The notes below the pieces were generated by a model. It saw only the letters and a program-made list of their open reading frames with translations. It did not search any database and was not told the origin of the DNA. Below are positions 8,022 through 17,742 of a stretch of 64,000 nt of DNA, in pieces. Both the position numbers and the translations under genes were made by a program. Position 1 is the stretch's first letter. Each line of letters begins with the position of its first letter. The DNA is from Chryseobacterium suipulveris (GTDB lineage Bacteria > Bacteroidota > Bacteroidia > Flavobacteriales > Weeksellaceae), in assembly GCF_022811685.1 (NCBI RefSeq), contig NZ_CP094532.1, positions 1,203,501 to 1,267,500 on the forward strand, in the 5' to 3' direction.

Positions 8022-8042
8022 TAGTGTAATTTAACATAACGG

Positions 8043-8927
8043 ATGAAAGATAGCGCTACACCGAAGAAATACACGATAAAAAACATAAAGAAGTCGCAGC
8101 ATAATGCGGTAGATTTCAATTTTTATACTTTTGAACACTTCCTGAAGGATGCGGAACACCTTACCAAATCGCACCGCCACGACTTTTATACTTTTATACT
8201 TACAGTGGACGGTATCGGTTCGCATATTATTGATTTTGAAGAATATGAAATCAAACCGCGCCGGCTTTTCTTTATTAATTATGACCAGATTCATTCCTGG
8301 AAAATTGGTGGTCCTATTCAGGGTAAAATAATCCTTTTTTCAAAGTCTTTCTATAACCTCATTTATACAGGAAACAGCGATATCAGAAGCGATACCGCAT
8401 TAGAAAACCTTCCGACTTATGTGGATATTCCCGAAGACCGGTTTCCGTCCTGGCTTTCAATATGTGAGAATATTGAATATGAGTTTACAAGATCGGAGAA
8501 ATTTTCAGAAGAAGTAATCTGCCTTTTTCTTAAAACCTGCGTCCTGAAAATGGAGCGAATTGCAGATGACTTCAGATCTGAAAATAATGAGGCAGACCAT
8601 AAAAGCAATGTGGTAGATGAGTTTAAAATACTGGTCAACAAAAATTTCCGCGAACTGAAAACCACGAAAGATTACGCTGAACGGCTGTCCATAACGCCTA
8701 ATTACCTCAATGCGCTGGTGAAGGAAAGTCTTGGCAAATCTGCAGGAACGGTCATCAAAAACCGTGTTATTCTTGAGGCAAAAAGGTTGCTCTCTCATTC
8801 CGATCTTACGGTTCGGCAAATCTCACTGGAACTGGGGTTTACCGACAATTCGCACTTCGGTAAATATTTTAAAAACGTTACAGCAGTCACACCAGACACT
8901 TTTAGAAAAAATTCAATTAACAATTAA
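8043..8927 (+). CDS. AraC-family transcriptional regulator
   Basis: This 294-aa protein has an N-terminal cupin-like sensor half (residues ~30-110, KSHRHDFYTFILTVDGIGSH) and a C-terminal pair of helix-turn-helices (~195-290: KDYAERLSITPNYLNALVKE and ISLELGFTDNSHFGKYFKN), the AraC/XylS signature. It heads a same-strand cluster of a permease, two mechanosensitive-channel-type proteins, a KamA-like enzyme and a DUF389 protein, and probably regulates it. The ligand is not predictable. Confidence 0.88.
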   Translation: MKDSATPKKYTIKNIKKSQHNAVDFNFYTFEHFLKDAEHLTKSHRHDFYTFILTVDGIGSHIIDFEEYEIKPRRLFFINYDQIHSWKIGGPIQGKIILFSKSFYNLIYTGNSDIRSDTALENLPTYVDIPEDRFPSWLSICENIEYEFTRSEKFSEEVICLFLKTCVLKMERIADDFRSENNEADHKSNVVDEFKILVNKNFRELKTTKDYAERLSITPNYLNALVKESLGKSAGTVIKNRVILEAKRLLSHSDLTVRQISLELGFTDNSHFGKYFKNVTAVTPDTFRKNSINN

Positions 8928-8938
8928 TTCAGATACTT

Positions 8939-9145
8939 ATGAATAACAACAACTTAAAGACAAAATCAAAAAACAAGACCCATTTCTTTTATAGGAAGAA
9001 ACCTGAAAGTCTTAAACTAAGACACACCGGCATTTCAACGTTGGTGGATTTGAGTTTTGATGCGTTCGCACTTATTACCATTAAGCAAATCGAATCAGAG
9101 AAGCAGAAAGAAAAAAATGTAAGAAATGGCAAAGTCCGTTCATAA
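8939..9145 (+). CDS. Small basic hypothetical protein
   Basis: This 68-aa frame lies between the regulator and the permease and overlaps the permease start by 20 bases. It is rich in lysine and has no recognised domain or membrane segment. It may be a real leader-type gene translationally coupled to the permease, or a chance frame; position and strand are the only support. Confidence 0.35.
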   Translation: MNNNNLKTKSKNKTHFFYRKKPESLKLRHTGISTLVDLSFDAFALITIKQIESEKQKEKNVRNGKVRS

Positions 9146-10865
9146 AAAATTAAACGAACTGCAGTCTACCGCAATCAGTGGTAACGACATCAGTTCAAGT
9201 TGCCTTTATGTATCGGCATTAACGATTATGTATGCTGGGCAATTCGCTTGGGTTTCGCTGCTTATAGTGGCGGTGGTGCTTTTTCTGTTCAGGAAAATCT
9301 ATGGTGAAGTGGTAGGTGCGCTTCCTTTAAATGGGGGTGCATACAATGTGCTGCTCAATACTTCTTCTAAAAAAGTGGCTTCTGTGGCGGCGGCACTCAC
9401 GGTGTTGTCGTATATGGCAACGGCGGTTATTTCCGCTTCCGAGGCAATGCATTATCTGGATCATTTAATTCCAGTAAATGTGATGTTGGCAACCGTTGTG
9501 GTATTGGGTATTTTCACTGTGCTGACCATAATCGGAATTTCAGAATCGGCATTAGTAGCCGTCATCATTTTCATTACGCATTTGGCTTCATTGAGTCTTT
9601 TGCTGATTACTGGGTTGGTTTTTATTTTAGGACACGGTTTGGATGTTTTTCAAATCAACTGGAGTTTACCGGTGAAAGGCGGAAGTTTGCTGATGGCACT
9701 GTTTCTTGGTTTTTCTGCAGCGATGCTCGGTATTTCGGGTTTTGAAAGTTCGGCCAATTTTGTGGAAGAACAGGAACACGGTGTATTTCCAAAAACACTG
9801 CGGAACATGTGGGGTGTTGTAAGTTTCTTCAATCCTGTAATGGCTTTGCTCATCATATTTATTATGCCGGTATCAGAAGTGGCTGAAAACAGTTCGGCAT
9901 TGTTGGCACATTTAGGAAGCAAAACAGGCGGCAACTGGTTGGGAACCATTATTTCTATTGATGCGGTATTGGTATTATGTGGGGCAGTGCTTACTTCTTT
10001 TGTGGGTGTTTTAGGGTTGATAAACCGGATGACTTTGGACAGGATCCTGCCCAATTACTTCCTGAAAACCAATAAAAAAGGATCTTTTTACAGAATTTCC
10101 ATCGCATTTTTACTGTTGTGTATATCTGTGCTTTTTGCAACTAAGGGGAATATTCCGGCATTGGCAGGCGTTTACACATTCTCATTTCTTTCCGTGATGG
10201 CATTGTTCGGTATCGGAAATCTTTTACTGAAAATTAAGCGTAAAAAACTGCCCCGTCCTGAGGTGGCACCCGTATTCAATGTCCTTATTGCGGTTTCCTT
10301 TGTGCTGATAGCGTTTTTGGGAAATATATTGCTCAATAAAGATTCATTCTACACATTCCTGCAATATCTGGTTCCTGCTTTAGTTGTGGTTGGGATAATG
10401 CTCAATAGGACGACCTTGATTTCCGCAATCATTTCGGGTCTCGAAGCATTGTCGCGGCCTTTCAGAAAATTCTTTGCTAAATCCAACAGATATTTGCACC
10501 GGCTGAACCGTAAAATCCATTCGCAGGAATTTGTATTCTTTACCAAAAAAGACAGCGTAGCAATTTTGAACAAAGTTATGCAGTATGTGCAGGACAACGA
10601 AACCACCAAAAAACTCAAAGTAGTCAATGTCTATAAAATTGGAGAAGACAACATCCAGTTAAAACACGACCTTGAAGTGCTGGACAGGGCATATCCCGCC
10701 ATAGATATTGAATTTATTGAAATACCGGGCGACTTCACACCGGAACTGATAGACCAACTCTCAAAACACTGGAATATCCCGAAAAACTTTATGTTCATTG
10801 CCTCACCAAGCAACAGGTTCAGTTACCGCGTGGCAGATTTGGGCGGCGTTAGATTAATAATGTAA
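9126..10865 (+). CDS. APC-superfamily amino-acid permease
   Basis: The 579-aa protein has about twelve hydrophobic segments between residues ~25 and 430 and the APC-type N-terminus (SGNDISSSCLYVSALTIMYAG, then GALPLNGGAYNVLL). A C-terminal cytoplasmic extension of ~150 residues (NRKIHSQEFVFFTKKDSVAIL...) carries no known motif and is longer than in typical permeases. The likely role is uptake or exchange of an amino acid or polyamine across the inner membrane. The nearby KamA-like enzyme makes a lysine-related substrate plausible; that is inference. Confidence 0.82.
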   Translation: MAKSVHKKLNELQSTAISGNDISSSCLYVSALTIMYAGQFAWVSLLIVAVVLFLFRKIYGEVVGALPLNGGAYNVLLNTSSKKVASVAAALTVLSYMATAVISASEAMHYLDHLIPVNVMLATVVVLGIFTVLTIIGISESALVAVIIFITHLASLSLLLITGLVFILGHGLDVFQINWSLPVKGGSLLMALFLGFSAAMLGISGFESSANFVEEQEHGVFPKTLRNMWGVVSFFNPVMALLIIFIMPVSEVAENSSALLAHLGSKTGGNWLGTIISIDAVLVLCGAVLTSFVGVLGLINRMTLDRILPNYFLKTNKKGSFYRISIAFLLLCISVLFATKGNIPALAGVYTFSFLSVMALFGIGNLLLKIKRKKLPRPEVAPVFNVLIAVSFVLIAFLGNILLNKDSFYTFLQYLVPALVVVGIMLNRTTLISAIISGLEALSRPFRKFFAKSNRYLHRLNRKIHSQEFVFFTKKDSVAILNKVMQYVQDNETTKKLKVVNVYKIGEDNIQLKHDLEVLDRAYPAIDIEFIEIPGDFTPELIDQLSKHWNIPKNFMFIASPSNRFSYRVADLGGVRLIM

Positions 10866-10870
10866 GAATT

Positions 10871-11697
10871 ATGAAAGAAATAGAATTTGGTTTCCGCGAG
10901 TTTCTCAATTACAAACTCTTCAGCATAGGAAAAGAAAATATTGAAGTTTCTTCCATCATTTTCCTAATAATTTTTGTGATCATCCTTAATCTTGTCATCA
11001 AACTGATACGCAAACTGATTTACCGTTCCCAAAACTGGACGACAGCAAGAAGTTCACCATTTTCAGTCTGATTAAATATGTCCTGTATGTATTGGGCTTC
11101 ATCCTGGGAATGAATATGATTGGCATTAATGTCTCGGTATTGATGGGTGCTTCCGCAGCACTTCTGGTAGGTATCGGTTTAGGGTTGCAGAATATTTTCA
11201 GCGATTTTGTTTCCGGCTTTGTCTTGCTTTTGGATTCCAGCATCAAAGTAGGCGATGTGATTGAGGTGGATAAACTGGTCTGTCAGGTAAAAGAAATCAA
11301 TCTGAGAACCACTACTGTTTTAACGAGAGATGATAAATACATCATATTGCCCAACACAACACTCACCAAAAACCATGTCATCAACTGGACGCATACCGAC
11401 CTCAATTCAAGGTTTGATATTCAGGTGGGCGTTTCATATAATTCGGATGTAAAAACCGTAATGGAAATTTTGAAAACCGAAACGCTCTCGCATCACCGCG
11501 TTTCCAAATCGCCTGAACCGTTCGTGAGATTTAATGATTATGCCGATTCTGCACTGATTTTCAATGTCTATTTCTGGTCAGCAGATCCGTTTCGGGTTGA
11601 GAATTTAAAAAGCGAATTGCGGATAAAATTTTTTGAAGCCTTCGGCAAACATGGTATTGAAATTCCGTTCCCGCAACGGGTAATCCATAATGTCTGA
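10871..11697 (+). pseudogene. MscS-like channel with a one-base frameshift
   Basis: The first frame (10871-11071) and the second (11092-11697) together encode one MscS-type protein of ~275 aa: an N-terminal membrane helix (SSIIFLIIFVIILNLVIKLI), then the pore-lining helix (SVLMGASAALLVGIGLGLQN) and the MscS beta and C-terminal domains. The break is at the CCC run 11028-11030, where one more C would restore the frame and give PKLDDSKKFTIFSL. Either the gene is broken or the base is a sequencing error. It starts 5 bases after the permease stop. A second intact MscS gene follows at 13096. Confidence 0.75.
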
Positions 11698-11764
11698 GGT
11701 CGCTTTAGGGCCTCATTCAGAATAAAATTCAAGATTTAATTATTAACACCCTAAATCACATACT

Positions 11765-13069
11765 ATGGAAAATACAATTACTGAAAAACCAACCTATAAA
11801 TCTTTTGCATTACACAACTTCAGGAAAATTCCGCAGATGGAACAGCTGCCTGAAGAATTGAAAAAGGAGATTGAAGTGGTTGGAAGCGTTCTGCCTTTCA
11901 AAGCCAATAATTATGTGGTGGATGAGCTGATTAATTGGGATAATGTTCCGGATGATCCAATTTACACACTTACTTTTCCAAAGAGAGAAATGCTTATTCC
12001 TCAACATTACCGCCGCATTGAAAAACTGATTGATGAAGGCGCCTCAAAAATGCAGATTAAGGAAGAAGCCAATAAAATTCGTGCAGAACTGAATCCACAT
12101 CCGGCCGGACAGTTAGAACACAATGTCCCGATGATTGAAGGGCAAAAACTTACCGGAATGCAGCACAAATACCGTGAAACCGTTCTGTTTTTCCCAAGTC
12201 AGGGACAAACTTGCCACGCGTATTGTACATTCTGTTTCCGCTGGCCACAGTTTGTGGGAATGGACGAATGGAAATTTGCAATGAAAGAAACCGAACTGCT
12301 GGTAAAATACCTAAAAGAACATCCCGAAGTTACCGACATTCTCTTCACCGGTGGTGATCCGATGATTATGAAAAACAAAATTTTTTCAACCTATATTGAT
12401 GCACTTCTGGATGCCGACTTACCAAATCTGCAAACAATTAGAATTGGTACTAAAGCATTGGCGTATTGGCCGTATAAATTCCTTACCGATGACGATGCGC
12501 AGCAAACGCTTCATACATTTCGCAAGATTGCTCACAAAGGAATTAATCTGGCAATTATGGCGCACTTCAACCACCCCGTGGAAATGTCCACCGATGCCGC
12601 GAAAGAGGCCATAAAAGAAATCCGGAAAACAGGAGCGCAAATCCGCACACAGTCACCGCTGATGAAGCATATCAACGACAGCGCAGAAATCTGGGCAGAA
12701 ATGTGGCGCGAACAGGTCAACCAAAACTGTATTCCTTACTATATGTTTTTGGCAAGAGATACCGGCGCACAGCATTATTTCAAAGTTTCCCTTGTGGATG
12801 CCTGGGAAATCTTCCGCAATGCATATCAGCAGATCAGCGGAGTTTGTCGTACCGTTCGTGGTCCGAGTATGAGCGCTGATCCCGGAAAGGTGCAGATTCT
12901 GGGTGTTTCTGAAGTTAATGACCAAAAAGTGCTTTCGCTGCGATTCCTTCAGGGCAGAGATCCCGACTGGATCGGAAAACCGTTTTTTGCAGAGTATGAC
13001 GAGGAAACTTATTGGCTTGATGAACTGAAGCCTGCTTTCGGAGAAGAAAAGTTTTTCTTTGAAAATTAA
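11765..13069 (+). CDS. KamA-like radical SAM protein (lysine 2,3-aminomutase family)
   Basis: The 434-aa product has the radical SAM iron-sulphur motif C150-x3-C154-x2-C157 (CHAYCTFCF) and the downstream GGDP motif (LFTGGDPMIM) of the lysine 2,3-aminomutase family, which uses PLP and SAM to shift an amino group. I cannot assign the PLP lysine with confidence, and the C-terminus is short for canonical KamA, so a related aminomutase or another KamA-fold enzyme is possible. It lies between two MscS genes on one strand. A beta-lysine-type compatible solute produced here and handled by the neighbouring transporters is an attractive but unproven idea. Confidence 0.8.
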   Translation: MENTITEKPTYKSFALHNFRKIPQMEQLPEELKKEIEVVGSVLPFKANNYVVDELINWDNVPDDPIYTLTFPKREMLIPQHYRRIEKLIDEGASKMQIKEEANKIRAELNPHPAGQLEHNVPMIEGQKLTGMQHKYRETVLFFPSQGQTCHAYCTFCFRWPQFVGMDEWKFAMKETELLVKYLKEHPEVTDILFTGGDPMIMKNKIFSTYIDALLDADLPNLQTIRIGTKALAYWPYKFLTDDDAQQTLHTFRKIAHKGINLAIMAHFNHPVEMSTDAAKEAIKEIRKTGAQIRTQSPLMKHINDSAEIWAEMWREQVNQNCIPYYMFLARDTGAQHYFKVSLVDAWEIFRNAYQQISGVCRTVRGPSMSADPGKVQILGVSEVNDQKVLSLRFLQGRDPDWIGKPFFAEYDEETYWLDELKPAFGEEKFFFEN

Positions 13070-13095
13070 TCTTTGAAACTTAATATGATTATACA

Positions 13096-13941
13096 ATGGA
13101 AACCAACAAACTTTTACAGTCCTTTCAGGAAAGTTGGAACAGTTTTATAGATCGCATTCCTGAATTTCTGGTGGCCATTCTCATTATTGCCATCGGGGTT
13201 TTTGTGGCCAATAAAGTTTCAGATTTTGCACGCAGCACCATCCGGGGAAAGTCAAAAGACCCGCTGATGACCAATTTTCTGGTGAAAGCCATTAAACTTG
13301 TTTTTATTACGGTAGTGATTATGTTTGCCCTCAAAATTGCAGGTTTGGACGGTATTGCGACCGGACTTCTCACGGCGGCAGGTGCTTCGGCGGTTATTCT
13401 GGGTTTTGCCTTCAAAGATGTGGGCGAGAATTTTATTTCCGGTATTATTCTTTCGTTTAACAGACCTTTCAATCTGAATGACACGGTAAGCATCGGCGAT
13501 ATTTTCGGAAAAGTAAAGGCAATGGAATTCCGCTATACCAAACTCAAAACCTTTGACGGGAAGGATGTCTACATCCCCAACAGCGATGTTATCAAAAAAC
13601 CGGTGTTCAACTTTACCGAAGACGGTTACTTCAGAATGGACTTTATGGTCGGTATTGCTTATGAAAATGATATTGACCAAGCCAAAAAAATTATTCTGGA
13701 CACGATGAATCAACACCGTTTGGCATTGCAGGATATTGACCGCCAACCGTTTGTAATGACGGACGAACTGGCGACCAATTCTGTAAACATTAAAGTCCAT
13801 TTTTGGGTTGAAGCCGAAGATTACCGCCGGGATGCGCTGATGATTCGCAGCGAAATGATAGACCAGGTGAAAATCAATCTGTTGTCCAATGGTATTTCTA
13901 TGCCGGCAAATATTCAGGAACTGAAATGGTATAAAAAATAA
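13096..13941 (+). CDS. Small-conductance mechanosensitive channel (MscS family)
   Basis: This 281-aa inner-membrane protein has hydrophobic helices at ~22-42 and ~70-92, then the glycine/alanine-rich pore helix (GLLTAAGASAVILGFAFKDV) and the MscS beta domain (FNRPFNLNDTVSIGDIFGKV). It releases solutes on membrane stretch. The ATG is 26 bases after the KamA-like stop. It is intact, unlike its relative at 10871-11697. Confidence 0.9.
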   Translation: METNKLLQSFQESWNSFIDRIPEFLVAILIIAIGVFVANKVSDFARSTIRGKSKDPLMTNFLVKAIKLVFITVVIMFALKIAGLDGIATGLLTAAGASAVILGFAFKDVGENFISGIILSFNRPFNLNDTVSIGDIFGKVKAMEFRYTKLKTFDGKDVYIPNSDVIKKPVFNFTEDGYFRMDFMVGIAYENDIDQAKKIILDTMNQHRLALQDIDRQPFVMTDELATNSVNIKVHFWVEAEDYRRDALMIRSEMIDQVKINLLSNGISMPANIQELKWYKK

Positions 13942-13973
13942 TGCATTAAATTTGTGATTATTTCAGTAGCGAT

Positions 13974-15251
13974 ATGAACAAACTTTTCAACCTGCACAAC
14001 GGCGAAGAAGACAAAGCAAAAGTCCTTGAAAATGTCCGCAACAGCATCTCTTTTTCGGGTTCCAATTTCTGGATTTTGGCTTGTGCCATTATGGTGGCTT
14101 CCGTGGGGCTTAATGTCAATTCTACGGCAGTAGTCATTGGTGCGATGTTAATTTCACCGTTAATGGGCCCAATCGTTGGTGCCGGCTTCGCTTTGGGAAT
14201 GTATGATTTCAGTCTGCTCCGAAAATCGCTCAAAAATCTGCTGATTTCTACTTTGGTAGGCCTTGGCGTTTCGTTTATTTATTTTTTACTTTCTCCTTTC
14301 AAAGAAGCCCAAAGTGAAATCCTGTCCCGAACCGCACCCAATATTTATGATGTAATTATTGCTTTTTTTGGTGGTTTGGTTGGTGTAATTGCGGTAACGC
14401 GTGTAGAGAAAGGAAATCCTATTCCGGGAGTGGCCATTGCCACGGCTTTGATGCCGCCGCTCTGCACCGCAGGTTATGGTTTGGCAACCGGCAAATTCGG
14501 TTATTTTGCTGGAGCAATGTTTCTTTACACGATTAACTGTGTGTTTATCTGTATTGCTACCTTCATTATCGTAAAATATCTTAAATATCCTGCCGCAGAA
14601 TTGGTGGACAAGAAGAAAGAAACCAGAGTCCGCAACTGGATTTCTATTATTACGCTGCTAATGATTATTCCGAGTGTATTTTTTGCTTACCGTTTTATTC
14701 AGCAGCAAAGGTTTTACGAAAAAGTGTCGCATTATGTCACCAAAGAATTTGAGGAAAAAGGCAACACCATCGTTTACCGCAAGACCTCTTATACCACAAA
14801 TCCGAGACGGATTGAACTGGCGTTTCTGACCCGTAAATTCACTTCGGAAGAGATTAAAGAAGAAGAGCAAAAACTGTCTGAATACGGTATCACCAATACA
14901 AGGCTCATCATCCGGCAGGACAGTGCTTTTCTCGCTCAGGCCACCAAAATTCAGAATAATGAAGTTTCAAATGATGCCACTAAAATTGCGGCAGAACTTA
15001 ATGCCAAAATAGACCGTTATGTGTTCAAGACCGATAATCTATATTCCGAAGCCAAAGCCATCGTTCCCGGCCTCAAATCACTTTCCGCATCCAAACAGGA
15101 AATACTTTCAGATAAAGACAGTGCGGTTGTAATTCCCGTGGCAATGTATGAAAGCGAAAACAATCTTACTGATGCCCAAAACAAAACTTTGCAGAATTGG
15201 CTCAAAGCCCGCCTGAAAGTGGATACTATAGAAATTTATAAGCGTCACTGA
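13974..15251 (+). CDS. DUF389 membrane protein
   Basis: The 425-aa protein has about six hydrophobic segments in residues ~25-250 with the DUF389 core (NSTAVVIGAMLISPLMGPIVGAG and GNPIPGVAIATALMPPLCTAGYG), then a soluble C-terminal half of ~170 residues. The function of DUF389 is unknown. It is the last gene of the araC-led cluster, 32 bases after the MscS gene, and is followed by an iteron unit rather than a terminator. Confidence 0.85.
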   Translation: MNKLFNLHNGEEDKAKVLENVRNSISFSGSNFWILACAIMVASVGLNVNSTAVVIGAMLISPLMGPIVGAGFALGMYDFSLLRKSLKNLLISTLVGLGVSFIYFLLSPFKEAQSEILSRTAPNIYDVIIAFFGGLVGVIAVTRVEKGNPIPGVAIATALMPPLCTAGYGLATGKFGYFAGAMFLYTINCVFICIATFIIVKYLKYPAAELVDKKKETRVRNWISIITLLMIIPSVFFAYRFIQQQRFYEKVSHYVTKEFEEKGNTIVYRKTSYTTNPRRIELAFLTRKFTSEEIKEEEQKLSEYGITNTRLIIRQDSAFLAQATKIQNNEVSNDATKIAAELNAKIDRYVFKTDNLYSEAKAIVPGLKSLSASKQEILSDKDSAVVIPVAMYESENNLTDAQNKTLQNWLKARLKVDTIEIYKRH

Positions 15252-15278
15252 TTTTCTTTGTTTTACCTTATTATTTGA

Positions 15279-15480
15279 AAGTAAGTAAAGTAAGTAACTT
15301 TCAGCAAAAGAAAATTTTATTTTTTTTGTACAAAAATTTTCTACTAAATACAGTGTATTTCAAAGCATATAAAAATTTAGTCGTTTTACTTTACCTTTAA
15401 TTTCATTGTTTTAAATAGTTTTTTTTCATTCTGTTTTTCTGAAAAAGTTTTTTCATAAACCTTACTTACTTTACTTACTT
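15279..15480. repeat. Inverted-iteron unit 4 (~202 bp)
   Basis: The arms are AAGTAAGTAAAGTAAGTAAC and TTACTTACTTTACTTACTT, nearly identical to unit 3 eleven kilobases away. The interior shares TTTTCTACTAAATACAG and TTCAAAGCATAT. It fills the 15252-15651 gap before the type I restriction genes. The remaining ~170 bases carry only a T-rich leader. Confidence 0.78.
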
Positions 15481-15651
15481 TTTTATTTCTTCTTTCCGTT
15501 GCCTTATTTTTCTTTGCAAAATATTCCCGCTCATTTTCATTATTTTACGCCTTACACTGCAATTCCTCTTCCCCAATCTGCTTTGTTTTTCCTATCTTTG
15601 GATTCCTTTTTTTATCCTTAAACTAATCTCAATCAACTCAAAATCAACCGT

Positions 15652-17742
15652 ATGAGTATAAACATTATGAAGTATGAAAGCGATGTTTGGAAAACCGCCG
15701 ACCTCCTTATCGGTGCCGGCATCAAACAGAGCGACTTCCCCAAATTTATGATGCCCTATTTCGCACTGCTGATGGTGGAAAGCCGCCTGATTCGTGAAGC
15801 GGATAAACTTGCGGAAGACATCGGGAAAGACGATATGGAAGATTTTATCGAGATGTTTAAACTCGAAGGTTTGGGCTATAATGATTATGTGGTTCGCAAA
15901 GGAAAAACATTGAAAGACATCTGCAAAAACGATACAACTTTCGATGCTGATTTTGATTCTTACCTAAAATCTTTCGATTTAGAAACACAGTATTTGTTAG
16001 GCGTTGATAAGAGTAATGAAGAAGAAAAATTTCTTGATATCTCAGGAACAAACGGAGTTTTGAAGAAAAAAAGGATTTTATTTGCTACAGTGCAGGCGTG
16101 GAGTGAAATAGACCTTACACCGTTCAACAACTCCGAAATTACGACGCTTGAAGAACACATCAAAAGAAAATGGGCAGATATTTCTGCGGAAACTGCCGGA
16201 GAGCAATATACACCCGATGATATTATTTCCCTGATTTCCGAACTCATTGCCGCACGTATTGAAGATAACGGTCAGTTCCTCACCATTTACGATGCAACCT
16301 GTGGCGGTGGAAACTTACTTTTTGGGGTAGAAGACAAAATTCAGGAAACCACAAGCAGACCTACTGCAACTTTCGGGCAGGAATGGAACGATACACTCTA
16401 TGCATTGGCTAAAATTGAAAGCCGCTTCCGTAGAGATACACAGATTGAATACGGAAACACCCTTACAGAAACCGGTAAATTTTTCGATAAATCTTTTAAC
16501 GTCGCTGTGGCAAATCCGCCGTATGGTGTTGACTGGAAAGGTTATGAAAAAGAAATCCGTAAAGATGAAACCGGGCGTTTCGTGGCACTCCCTTCCATTT
16601 CAGACGGGCAGTTCCTCTTTACCCAGCACATTCTCTCCAAACTGAATGAAGAAGACGGGTTTGCTGTTATCGTTCACAACGGTTCCACGCTTTTCAGTGG
16701 CGACGCCGGAAGTGGCGAAAGCAACATCCGTAAACATTTCTTCGATAAAGATTGGGTAGAAGCCATTATTCAGATGCCGACTGATGAATTCTTCAACACC
16801 GGCATTTACACTTACCTTTGGGTATTCAACAAAAACAAACCGGCAGAAAGAAAAGACAAAGTCATCCTGATCAACGGCAGCGATTTTTGGGAACCCCTTA
16901 AAAAAAGCAAAGGTAAAAAGCGCCGCCAGATGAATCCCGAAAACCGCAAAACCATTGTAGAAGCGTTTCTGAATTTTGAAGATTCCGAATATGCCCGTGT
17001 CTTTGATAAATGGGAGTTTTATTACAACAAACAGGCAATTACGCTTACTGCCGTAGATTTCGAGGGAAAAGCCTTGCAGATGCCTGATAAAATAAACCGC
17101 AATGGCGATGTAGTGGAAGAAAAAGCCATAAAATTGCAGGTGAAAACCGTTGCCATTCTCGATACGCTGAATAAAGAACGCGCAAAATCCTACAACGCCA
17201 GAACGCAGTTTGAGGTGGATGCCGAAAAATATCCTACACTGGAAGATTTCTACAACGGCTATTTCAAAAACTGGATTGCTGATTTCGATTATACTGATGA
17301 TGCTTTTGTCTTGATTGATGAAGATGGTATTGCTTATGATTACGACAAAAAGCGCGAAACCATTGTAAAGACGGGAAAAAGTCAGGAAAAAGAGTTTTTA
17401 GGCAATGGCAAAATTCTCATAAAATCCAAATACAGCAAAGCCACCAAAACAAAACCGGAGCAGATAGAGGTGTGGGCAGAATTGGTGAAAGACCGCCAGA
17501 AAGACTACGAAATCATCCCATATTCGCCGGTTGAAGAGCAAAACAGCCAGAACATTGCAGATTTTATGGCAAAATATGTTACCAAACCTTTTGAATATTT
17601 GGAAAATACGGTAGGTGTAGAACTGAACTTCAACAAAGTCTTCTACAAACCGGAAGAACTGCCCGAAATTGAGGAACTGCAGGCCAATCTTTTGGCACTG
17701 GATGTGGAATTAGAGGAACTTGAAAAGGAGTTGGAGGTATGA
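15652..17742 (+). CDS. hsdM: Type I restriction-modification, methyltransferase subunit
   Basis: The 696-aa N6-adenine DNA methyltransferase contains the SAM-binding region (YDATCGGGNLLFGV, residues ~215-228) and the catalytic motif N288PPYG, preceded by an N-terminal helical domain and followed by a long C-terminal helical region that contacts HsdS. It acts in a complex with the specificity and restriction subunits encoded next to it. The stop overlaps the hsdS start (17739), so the two are translationally coupled. The gene begins ~170 bases after iteron unit 4. Confidence 0.93.
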   Translation: MSINIMKYESDVWKTADLLIGAGIKQSDFPKFMMPYFALLMVESRLIREADKLAEDIGKDDMEDFIEMFKLEGLGYNDYVVRKGKTLKDICKNDTTFDADFDSYLKSFDLETQYLLGVDKSNEEEKFLDISGTNGVLKKKRILFATVQAWSEIDLTPFNNSEITTLEEHIKRKWADISAETAGEQYTPDDIISLISELIAARIEDNGQFLTIYDATCGGGNLLFGVEDKIQETTSRPTATFGQEWNDTLYALAKIESRFRRDTQIEYGNTLTETGKFFDKSFNVAVANPPYGVDWKGYEKEIRKDETGRFVALPSISDGQFLFTQHILSKLNEEDGFAVIVHNGSTLFSGDAGSGESNIRKHFFDKDWVEAIIQMPTDEFFNTGIYTYLWVFNKNKPAERKDKVILINGSDFWEPLKKSKGKKRRQMNPENRKTIVEAFLNFEDSEYARVFDKWEFYYNKQAITLTAVDFEGKALQMPDKINRNGDVVEEKAIKLQVKTVAILDTLNKERAKSYNARTQFEVDAEKYPTLEDFYNGYFKNWIADFDYTDDAFVLIDEDGIAYDYDKKRETIVKTGKSQEKEFLGNGKILIKSKYSKATKTKPEQIEVWAELVKDRQKDYEIIPYSPVEEQNSQNIADFMAKYVTKPFEYLENTVGVELNFNKVFYKPEELPEIEELQANLLALDVELEELEKELEV

